Source: Rhypophila decipiens
Lineage: Eukaryota; Ascomycota; Sordariomycetes; Sordariales; Naviculisporaceae
Assembly: GCA_033297075.1 (NCBI GenBank)
Contig: MU858154.1
Span: 61,955-125,954, forward strand
DNA length: 64,000 nucleotides
Direction: 5' to 3'
The notes below the pieces were generated by a model. It saw only the letters and a list, made by a program, of their open reading frames with translations, did no database searches and was not told where the DNA came from. Positions 31,986 to 42,200 of the stretch are shown one piece after another. How positions within the stretch are numbered: the first letter of the stretch is position 1; each line of letters starts with the position of its first letter. Both the position numbers and the translations under genes were made by a program.

Positions 31986-33941
31986 ATGGAGGCATCTTCT
32001 CCTGTCCCACTGGATGGCGGCTATTTCTCCTATGGCACAAATGTGGCTGTGAACGGAGCCAACATAGCATCCGCCGGCTCTCCTGGTGCAGCGAGCTTCT
32101 CGGCAGCTTCTCCGGCCTCGGATGCTTCAACGCCGTCTTCTACCACCTCGTCCTCCGTCCCTAGAATCGCCATACGCCCCAATACGGTAGCTCGGCCGGC
32201 GTCGATCAAGACCACTGGAATTACGAACTCGGCAGCCATGGCGTCGGCAACTACACCTTCTCCAATGTCGGCCACACAGCCTCACAGCATGACAAGCAAA
32301 GTCTGGGTTGTCCCGCCGAGACCCAAGCCCGGACGGAAACCTGCCACCGACACACCACCAACAAAGCGCAAGGCTCAGAACCGCGCCGCTCAGAGAGCGT
32401 TCCGCGAAAGAAGGGCGGCCCGTGTCGGCGAGTTGGAGGAACAATTGGAAGAGCAAAAGGAGGAGCATGAGAAGGCCGTACGAGAGCTTCAGGAACGCAT
32501 ACACCATCTCGAGAACGAGGCACAAAGCCTTCGGTCACGATGTCAATGGTTGGAAAAGTCGTTCGAGGAAGAGCGACAGCGAGGCGATGCTCTCGCCAGG
32601 AACTGGGAGAACTCGCAGGCGGCCAGGTCAAACTCGATATTGCCAACTGACGTATTTTCTCCACCCCCTCCTTCAATGGTGTCACAGTCACAGTCGAGCA
32701 TCCTACCGGCACCGAGACAAGACGCTGCTGATCTAAATGTACGTGCGGAACCTCGGCCTCCAGCTCAGTCCATCTCTATCTCGCAGATCATCTCCCCGCC
32801 CGAGGAGGAGACAGACATCTTGGAGTTCTCATGTGGGAATTGCCAGGCGAACGGCTCCTGTTCCTGTGCAGAAGAGGCTCTGCAGGAAACACTTCAGATG
32901 TCATCATTCGGTTGCGGTGGGTGTACGCCCGATACGAGATGTGCATGTCTGGAGGAATCTATTCAGGCTTCGATAGCCGCTGATCTCAAGAGGCCGTTCC
33001 CTCCAAGCTCACCTGGAAGGGAGCCAGAAGGGAAGCGTCAAAGGTCTGATACTGTCGCAACCAGTATGGAGACAGACTTTACTGCTCTGTTTGCATCTAC
33101 AAGCAATGATACCGGGCCTGTGATGGTGTCACAGCCAACGCCACAAGCTCAACCTCTGGCGTCACTCGAGCCGCGCGATGCTTGTGGGTTCTGCAAGGAC
33201 GGCACGTACTGCTTCTGTGCAGACTCGGCATCGAGCATACCTGCTGCTGCCCCGCCGGCCACTGCCCATCAGATACAAACCCCACCGCCCTCGGAAGACG
33301 ATGTGATCCCTGCTCCAATGGAAGTGACAGCTACTGGCGCCATCAAGCTACCCGGAGTCCGGGCGATGCGACAAGGCCGGCCAGCAGCAGCAGCCGCAGC
33401 AGCCGCAGTTACGCAGCCAGTCAGGAGTGCTGGCGGATGCGGCCCCAACGGGCCTGGCACATGCGCCCAGTGCCTGGCCGACCCGAAATCAGGGCTTTTC
33501 TGTCGTTCGCTGGCTGCAAATATGCAGCGCAAGCAGGAAGCCGATGTGCTCAGCAGTAGCGCTGGTGGATGTTGCCGAAATGGTGGACCAGGGGGCTGTT
33601 GCAAGACTGGAAATGCTGGTCAGGAGAATGCAACGGCACAGGCGACAACATCAGCAGCGAGCAAGGCTGGTGCAGGCACTGCTGGCAGCAGCTTCAGTGT
33701 CAGTCTTCCATGTGCCGAAGCCTACCAGACATTGGCCAGCCACCGCAATTTCAACGAGGCCGCAGATGATATTGGCTCCTGGCTCCCGAAGCTCAGAGCC
33801 GCACCTATACCAGATCATATCAAGAACGGTCGCGGCGTCCCAGGCCATATACCCTGCAGGTGGGCACCAATTGAAGTTGAGGCGGCGAGCATCATGACTG
33901 TTCTCAAGGACTTTGATGTTCGCTTTGGAAGAGGGGAGTGA
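31986..33941 (+). CDS. hapX: HapX, bZIP iron-homeostasis regulator
   Basis: A single exon of 651 residues from the ATG at 31986. Residues 104–120 (KVWVVPPRPKPGRKP) are the HapX CCAAT-binding-complex contact motif. The basic region 126–146 (KRKAQNRAAQRAFRERR) and a coiled coil to about 200 form the bZIP. Five Cys-rich clusters follow: CGNC…CSC (283–294), CGGC…CAC (310–321), CGFC…CFC (400–411), CGPNGPGTCAQC…C (485–506) and a CC…CCK cluster (529–539); family members use these to sense iron–sulfur clusters. An Ala-rich run occurs near 467–474. HapX works with HapB/C/E in the nucleus to repress iron-using genes in starvation and to activate vacuolar iron storage in excess. The whole set of known parts is present. 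An in-frame GTG upstream was not used because the ATG has better context (caggcATGga). Confidence 0.95.
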   Translation: MEASSPVPLDGGYFSYGTNVAVNGANIASAGSPGAASFSAASPASDASTPSSTTSSSVPRIAIRPNTVARPASIKTTGITNSAAMASATTPSPMSATQPHSMTSKVWVVPPRPKPGRKPATDTPPTKRKAQNRAAQRAFRERRAARVGELEEQLEEQKEEHEKAVRELQERIHHLENEAQSLRSRCQWLEKSFEEERQRGDALARNWENSQAARSNSILPTDVFSPPPPSMVSQSQSSILPAPRQDAADLNVRAEPRPPAQSISISQIISPPEEETDILEFSCGNCQANGSCSCAEEALQETLQMSSFGCGGCTPDTRCACLEESIQASIAADLKRPFPPSSPGREPEGKRQRSDTVATSMETDFTALFASTSNDTGPVMVSQPTPQAQPLASLEPRDACGFCKDGTYCFCADSASSIPAAAPPATAHQIQTPPPSEDDVIPAPMEVTATGAIKLPGVRAMRQGRPAAAAAAAAVTQPVRSAGGCGPNGPGTCAQCLADPKSGLFCRSLAANMQRKQEADVLSSSAGGCCRNGGPGGCCKTGNAGQENATAQATTSAASKAGAGTAGSSFSVSLPCAEAYQTLASHRNFNEAADDIGSWLPKLRAAPIPDHIKNGRGVPGHIPCRWAPIEVEAASIMTVLKDFDVRFGRGE

Positions 33942-36900
33942 AAGCCACGCCGGTAGGACCCTTGACATTTACACTGCCCATTTGCAAAACCCACCTCCCT
34001 GCAGACGGCGGAAGCGATCCGGTGCATGACGGGTTTGTCATGTGCTTTGTGATTTGGTGTGGGCAGCATGCAGTTTTGCACCTTTTGTTGGCTCTCAGAG
34101 TTTGGATACAAAGGCGGGGCAAGACAAATGCAACAGATGTGATGAAGGAGCAGCAGTGAACAGGGGACCGGGGGTTGAGGAGGGACAGGCTTTGATATCA
34201 CCATGCGGCCAATTCTGCGACCCTCGTTGCGCAAACCTGCCCCGAGCCACCAGCCCATATTCTTTCAGGCCAGTGGCACTTCTGTATCCCCTGCTCGAAT
34301 GCATCCATTTTATTGTGGCTGTCATCGGCCAATGCTGCTGCGGTGGTCATATCATACCATATCTGATATCAGATTATCGCCCGCGACAAGCATGCATTAT
34401 TGGCAGGGTCCTCGTCGAGGCGGCTAGACGTCGACGCATGGATTCTTGGCGACCTATCGGTTATTCGACCGATGGGTACACTGATGGATGACGGGCTCAT
34501 CCCGTTGCGGCTGCCAAATAGGCCGCATCCAGCCGCTGACCGGTGACGGGATGATGTGGCTCGGCGGATTCACGGCGCGGTCGGTGTTGGCGGGATCTCC
34601 CGCAACATTCAACGCCACTGCGACGCCAAATACGTGGCCGGTCGAGTATACCTTAGAGGATGAGACATGAATAATGAAGGCCACGTCGAGAGGGGTGAGC
34701 ACACCGTGGTACGGATGGCAGAGGATTCATGGGCAGACGGGTAGAGGCTCATAGAGGAGCCAACCGCCCAATATGAAAAGTCGCGAGCTGACAGTGTACG
34801 GAATAGAAATCGGAATTTTGATAGCCAGAAAAATGTAAAAGTGATGTTTGCTCATCTTGGAGCCGCATAATTCAATGACTGCACATCTTACATCTCGGTA
34901 GCTCTGATGTTCATCCTGCCTCTGCCCGACGGCTCAGACGTAGTATGAGATAAATGCACAACGGGCACTATACTGAAATGTACGAAATTGTCAGGCTGCT
35001 CGTGGGCCCTGAAACCATCCAAGTTCTGGAAGCCGAACCGAGCAAAGATTATCCAAAATGAGTGAGAGTTGATTGCTGGCTAGTGCTTAAGCTGCTTTAT
35101 GTGTATCGTCTCTCACGAACGATGTAGACTCGGAGAAGGCAGTATTATCCGAAGACTCCCAGCCATTTCATTATGGTCATACTTGTTGTTTACGAGTGAT
35201 ATACGGCGTGTGTGTTATGCTTCGCATGCCCACGCAGCAATCCTCAATAAACATTCGGGTAATACGAAACAAGTCAAACCACCAGACCCTTACCTACCGC
35301 CCGGTATCAGGAAACAGAGCATAGGTTGTGTCATACCTCAGTCGTGTATGTACGTATACTTCAATTAGTTACCTACCGGTAGGTAATTAGCTGTATCCGT
35401 AACAGGCTCTCACATACAGACACATGCACCGATGCTGACACCGACAATAGCATCGTCCACGGAAACTGACACCGCATGCTGGCCTGTCCACGTGTTGCGA
35501 CACAAATATGCCCACGCTACATGTATACTTGGACATCTTCAAGTCACCTACGCAACTCGGGTAAGTAAGGTAGGCAGACGGGTAATGAGGATATCTTACA
35601 CGGGGCATCCCAGACTACCTCTATATGTCCTGAGCCAACCCCGACGGGGTAAGCTCGGAATGATGCTAATACAGAAAGCCTTGTCCGGGTCGGTGGGTAA
35701 CCGGATAGCTATACTGGAGACTGCATATTCTCTTCATTTGTGTCTACATCTGCGTTGGGTTCTCATTCTCCCTGAGATCTGTTGAGCAGGATGACAGAAG
35801 GAAGCAAGACCAAGACCAAGACCAAGGCTGGGTAAGGCTGTCCTTCATGATCATTGATATTTGGTAGGTACTATAGCGACTGACCCTGGAGTGCACAAGG
35901 CAACTGAGATGGATGAGGTGGATCCGTAGATACCCAATACATTGAAGGCTAGGAAGGCAAGCAGGCAGGCAGGACCTTGCCCTGGGAGGCTCCGCAAGGA
36001 TCTAGTATCATCTTGACGACGACGACAAGGCCAAGTACATGTTTATGATATGTGCATGTTCATGACAAACCAGACGACGTTGGGCTTAGCCTCATGAAGA
36101 CCTTACCTCATAAAGCTGTACTAAAGCAGGCAAGGTACCTGTCTTCATGTATGTTGGACTCGGAGGCAGGTACAGCCTGTACCTAGGAAGCTTCCCCGTC
36201 GTTGGGCTTGCATATTCTCTGCTGGTATGTACCGCGTATGTCGGGCATGCCGGGCTAACCAGAATGGTCATGTATTCTCTCTCCAACTATCTTCCCCCAT
36301 GGGGAGGAATGAGCAAACAAGGTCGTTGTCAGGTACGAGACAAGACATGCCTAATCTGCACGGTTCTAGCTTGGTACCTTACCTGAGCTTTCCATGCCTT
36401 ACCTGAGTTTGTCAAGCCGTCCTCAAGCTACGGGAGGAGTAGGAACGTACTGGCAAAAAGAGAAGTGTCCCATCCAGAATGGGCCATGAGAGGTACGTCA
36501 AATCAAAGTTCTGGCTGCTTTGCCTTGTTTTTGAACTTTGGTGCCAAAGTAAACAAATGAGATCAGTGCCGATGGCTCGGCGTCTGCGAAGGCAATGCAA
36601 GTACTTCCTGGAGTCCAGTCTCGAGCAAGTGTTCTACTTGGCCCGCCAGAAGAAAAGTCATTCTGGTAAGTGAGAAGGTTTTCGATGGTCCATATGGTAA
36701 TATGTCAAGACATATAGGACCTGTTCCGAAGGTGCATCAGAGACGACCCCTTGTCGAGGAGTGGTTGGTCGATGATAGCTCGGCTACAGCTGCTACATAA
36801 CGTACTGACCCCGTACGGCGTGCATGTCAACAACTCCTAATCCATCCGAATGGTGTCCAGTTTGGGCGACGAGCTCGTCCTGATCGGTCGTCTTTCCATG

Positions 36901-39275
36901 GTAACTGACCTACCTCTCTGTCGTTCCAAGGGTCTGGTGTGTCGTTGGCGGCGCCAAACATATCCAGATAGCGGTTCAGGACGGCAAGATACAACGTTGA
37001 TATTCGTTGGCGGCATTGGATGATCGACGCACACCATTCCCCTGGAAGAGCGGGAGAAGATCCAGAAAAGATCTTGATGGTGTACAGATAGGGTAAGGGC
37101 ATGGTACCTTGGTTGCCGTTGGCAGCGTTGAGGTGAGAGCGCGGCCCAGGACAAGCACAGAGGCAATGCATGATTGGGTCCAGGTCAGTGAAAGATTGTC
37201 GGCGGTGGAGCTGGATGAGAAAGGCGATGCTTTCATGCATCCGAGCAGCAAAACCAGGATACATAGCCGGCAAGTGTCTCTTTTTCTCCCTTTCCTGCTC
37301 TTCAGGGTGGGTGGTGGTGTTTGATGATGAGGGGCAGGTGCATATTCCGTCCGTGTGGTTTTGGGTCGTGGAGGCCAGAGATTGGACGCTTTCCTCACCC
37401 ACCGCAGGCCCACCAAAACCATGGGCGTCTCCGCCAACGAAAACAGGCCGAGAGGGGCGAAAATGCAAGGCCAACTCAGAGGGCTGTGGCCTGTAGAGAG
37501 GGCCCGCTTATATGCCACCTCGCCGTACGTCTCTCTGCTGGTGTTTCCTGTCCGCTCCTGAAGCATGAACGAAAAAAGGCAACCTGTCTGCGTGGTAATA
37601 AAACTAGGAAGAAATAGAAGCGAGATAGCGACGTCGCGAAAAGACGGCAAGGCGTCTCGGGAGGGAAACGAGGTCAATATTTGATGGCAATGCATGGCGG
37701 TTTCGGCAAGATATGAGAGCACATATTCGTGTTGGCTGATACACGATTGTTGCCACTTCAGAAGGTAGTTGTTTACAGCTAACCTTGAGACCGGCGTGAG
37801 GAAGCTGGCTCCCGGAGATATAGCTGCGTGGTAGAATACGTATGCAAAGTACTCTCGGGGGGTTATGAGTTGGCAATTGATGCTCATCCGTGCCCCTTTT
37901 CGAGGATCTCTGGATGCTCGGCGTTGTCAGCGGTCGCGACCCAGGCAATGGTTGAAGAGATGTCGGGCATAGTTTGTCCTTCCTGATCGCCAGGAGACAA
38001 GACTGATTGATAGGCAAGTGAGTCTTCAAGGCAGAGAAGGCAACGGGGTCGGAGCAGCAAAAAAAGGAGGAGGCAAAATAGCCCAGAGTCACACGCCATG
38101 TGCGAAATAGCTGGAATAGGGGCTGGAGAGGACAGTGGGCAACATGATTGGTGACCCGAAGAGCTGAGGTTGTGTCAGGCTTATGTCGGGCCCCATAGCG
38201 AAGAGCAAATGCCGCCGAATAACTGGAGAAGAGAACAGTCATCAGGACGCATGTCTTGTAAAAACTTGGAGAAAACTGGGTCGAAGCAGTTTGGTTAGCT
38301 TCAGGAACCGAGTGGTGTTTGTTGTCCATTGGCGAGCACAAAGAGGACCAATACTGAAAATGGAAGCCAGCTCAGAGAGCCAGAGGCACACAGCCCGATT
38401 CCGAGCTCCGGATAGTGGGTCGAGCTTTCGAAAATTTCAGGTGTGGTTTGCTGGATTTGCAGCTATTCCGACGGTGGCAGGCGCTGGCCGCGCTGAGGAT
38501 GGGCGGGTGACAAGGATGAACAGCGTGGCATGGCAAGAGCCCAGTGGCTCCTCCCGCCCGCAGCTACGCCGTATGTGGGTGGCCCCATCGGGTCTAGCGG
38601 CTAGTGCCGAGCATCTTGCTCCCCTACCCCACGCCGTGGTGAGTGGTGAGGTGGTACGGGTTACAGCGGTACGCTGGTGCTGGTGCTCCTGCCCGCTGCT
38701 GCGGTGTCAACACAAACAGCAAGCAACCAGCATCACATCAGCAGGAAGGTGCAAGGAAACAACACATGCTGCCCCTCCTGGGTCTCTTTTTAGCTTCCTC
38801 CCTTCCCTTGACCTACGAACCCGGGAAAGAAAAAAAAAACCAACTTGCGACTGGGGACGTGACCTACCTACCTTAGGTTTGTTTCTTTACTTGTCTGTTT
38901 CGCATATACGATCGCGAGTTGTGAATAGCATCTGGTTGAAACCTACCCATCGCCGTTCCTTTTCACGACGCCCCGGACAATGTCCCCGCAGATCATCTAA
39001 GCCAACGAGAGGAGGGACCACGGTCAACGACCCGAGCCGACCAGAGCTATTCCGCACCCCGACCACATCGCCGACGCATTCCGCAACCGCATCCACGTTC
39101 CTCCCGGCCGTGAACAAGCTTCCGGATTGCGCCCACCGGGATTCATCCGCCTCTCTCTCGTTCCCGGGGCCGTATTTTCGTGCCTAGGCCACCACTGTCT
39201 CCTTCTCCCACTGTCAGCGAGGTGCTGGTAGTCCTGGGAGCTTGAACCTTTCTCTACACTGTCCATGGGACCATT
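33942..39275. other. 5.3-kb region without a supported gene
   Basis: The longest non-coding stretch in the window. It has repeated GGTAGGT/ACCTACC words, an 18-bp palindrome at 35369–35386, and a 14-bp palindrome ATCTGATATCAGAT near 34360. Overlapping long frames on both strands between 36.8 and 39.2 kb have no recognisable content and may only reflect a lack of stop codons in GC-rich sequence. The right 1 kb is likely the promoter and long leader of the next gene, with CT-rich tracts near 38780–38900. Confidence 0.5.
35369..35386. repeat. 18-bp perfect palindrome centred on ACCGGT
   Basis: The sequence TTACCTACCGGTAGGTAA reads the same on both strands. It lies in a gene-free region, within a run of TACCTACC-type words. 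It could bind a dimeric protein or be a remnant of a repeat. Confidence 0.7.
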
Positions 39276-42200
39276 ATGATATCCATGCAGCGTTCTCTCT
39301 CGTCGCCCGTCGCCATCCACTCGTCGCCGCGTACGTTGGAACTACCTGGTACCCGGGCTGTGATAGAGAATAGCCATGTTGCTAACTCGGCGCAAACAAT
39401 AGCTTTGTCGGTTACAGAACCAACAGCTTCCAGGTCCCCGACCCCTTCTCCGTCCGACAGCCATGTCGAGATTCCACACCACGGCTTCCGACCCAAAAGT
39501 CCGTCACGTACGGCTACGGACCTCATGACTTCGCCCGCGCGTCGCAGTGAGGATCCCAGGCGCTCGTCGGTCCAAAAGATACCCTCCTTGATTCCCGTGC
39601 GCAACAAGCCGATCATAGACCAGCAGCCGCATATCCTGTCTCCCATCATAGCCCCCCATGATTCCTCAGACAGCCTCGAGACCATAGACAGCCCGCCGAC
39701 CCATCCCGATGACAAGAAGGCCAAGATGAAGTACCTCCGTCCGTTGCTGACAGATGTGTCGTTGTACACGCAGCCCAGTCTGGGACCCGAACACGATGGC
39801 ACAACCTTGGGGGAGCTGGCTCACTTGGTACGCCTGTCCAAGTATCAGGAGCGCAAGCGCGCAAATACCAGGATCCGTCTCCAGAGGAGCCTCATATCCA
39901 CGGCCCTATCTGCTCGTCTGATGAGATGCGGTGAGATCGCCCATCGCAACTTGGTGGAGTGCTTTCGCGGCGATGACAAGAAGACATTTGCAGCCCTGTA
40001 CAATGCCGTTATCGACGTGAGGAAGAGTTGTGATCTAACGCGCCGCTATGCCTTGTTGGAACCCGACATGGAGATGCTCCAGTCGCCTGGTCTTGCCTCC
40101 AACGAGAGCTTGGACACACCCACAGGATCGGTTGCTGGTGGAAGCGCCGGCTCCGGGAATATGACCCCTTTCCTCAGTGAGATCTCTGCCTCAGCCCGGG
40201 AGAGCTTTATGGACTTTCTCAACCAGATCAGGAACAATCCCGACTATTTGGCCACTCGACTGGCTTCTCTCACCAGCCAGGAGCTCGCTGCACTGACAAG
40301 TTTCCACCAGGCACTAGAGCCCATCGAGTCTGTCCTACCCTACCACAGCAGCCGACCTTCAGCTCGAGGCCCACCATCCACCTATTCGGGATCCGGAGGC
40401 GGCGGCGGTTCTGTGTTTGGCGGTTCCAACAGGTCTGGCCCCACCAGCTCTCGACCCTCGCCCCAAGAACGCACCGCCATCGAACGTCTTCTTTCCTTCC
40501 AACGCCATGACCCTCTCTCTGCCCTGATATATACCTGCTTTGCCAACTCGGCCGGTCCCGACAGCGCTGAGGACAAGCGCCGGACCGTGGCGTGGGCCAA
40601 TGCATGCGCCCGTCTCATTTCGGCTGGAACAACGGGCAGTGAACAGGCCGTCTTTTCCGTTCTGAACTTGTGGATTTCCATGCGTGACTGGGCAGGCAAG
40701 TCCAATATGGAATGGTACCTCATGAAGATTTTGGAAGACGGAGCCTTTCTCCTCGACCGCGCCGAGGACCAATACGGGACCCGGTTCAACATCGCCGATT
40801 GGACTTCCAAGGATCAAATTGCCGCCGAGGAATTCTATACCCGTGCCGTGGACGAACTGTTTGATGTCATTGATGATGAAGACTCCACGGGTATCCCCGA
40901 AGGCCTGATTGAGCTCAGTAATGAGATTCTCAAACGGCTGGACAGCAAAAAGGTTGTGGACATCACTCGCAGATGGCTGGTCGCCAAGTATCTGTTTACA
41001 TACTGGCTCATGGGTGTCATCATCCATCCCGAGGCTCATGGCATGATGGCCGAGTATCACATCACAGAGTATGGCCGCCAGAAGATCCTCAAGCAGGTTG
41101 CCCAGGCTGCCCAGAAGTATGTGCTTGACTTGCTATACAGCAAAACTCCGGTATCGACGCCGCCCAAGATCAAGACACACATTGAGAATATTTGCAACCG
41201 GTTCAAGGACACCAAGGTTCGGAAGAAGCCCAGACTCTTGCCGGCTAGATCCATTACGTCCTTGAGAGAGACGGCCGAGGTCCATCCTTACCTGGTGATC
41301 AGCCCAGCCGATCTAGCCACCCTTGTGAATGCCCTCTTTCCGGAAAGGAGACCCCAGTCAGCGCACTCGGGAAGTCTGCGATCAGGGGCACCATCCATAT
41401 CGGGCTTCTCCATGGTTTCTCAACCCATGTCGGCGCGCACAGCACCTAGCAATTTCGACACCATGTCCATCATGAGCACGAGCGCAGATTCCGTTTTCAG
41501 CGATGCCACCACTTCCCGTGAACCCCTTTTGGAGGACGGTAGCCCTCGTCGATATTCTCCACCTATCCAGGAAACACAAAAGCCAAACAACTACGAGGCC
41601 GATGGCTGCCGGTTACGACTGGCCATGCAGGAACTGAACCAGACCCTTGGCCATGATGTGGTTTACGGCTCGTGCCATCCTTGTGCGGAGCGATGGGCCG
41701 TGCTATTCATCTCGGCCGATGGAACGCAGTTGTCTACACACATGACGTACGATCCCGATGACGAGCAGGAAGAGGAAGAAAACTCGTCGACCAGCGACAC
41801 AGAAGACGAGTCATCGGAAGAAGACCGACCAGAGTTGGACAAGGATTATCATCAATTACGCGATTCAATCCTCAAGCTTGTCCAGGAGTACGAGATCCCC
41901 CAAACCCTCGAGGAAGATGGAGCAGCAAAGCAGACCTTTAGCAACCGCGCCTCAACGCTCAAAAAGTACCGCTCCAAGAACCGCATTATCACGACCATGG
42001 GAAGCCGCAATCCCTACCGCAACCGCACACAAAGCTTCGCAAGCAGCCTGGCCTCGAGCCCTCCTAAGAGTGGGAAAGGAAAGGAACTGGATGACGGTGG
42101 AGAGATAACATCCCCACTTGTTGCCATGTTGACGGCAGCGTCTTCCCAGTCTCGCGCACAGTCCGACTTTGTCTCCGCGCACATGTACTGGAGGACCCTG

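Noticed and set aside
36827..38341. Overlapping minus-strand frames of 215–303 codons
   Set aside because: They overlap in different frames, have no signal, domain or splice logic, and are rich in Ser, Pro and Cys as expected from chance frames in GC-rich DNA.
38183..39187. 334-codon plus-strand frame before the large signalling gene
   Set aside because: No recognisable content, low-complexity leader-like tracts, and position fits a promoter and 5' leader.
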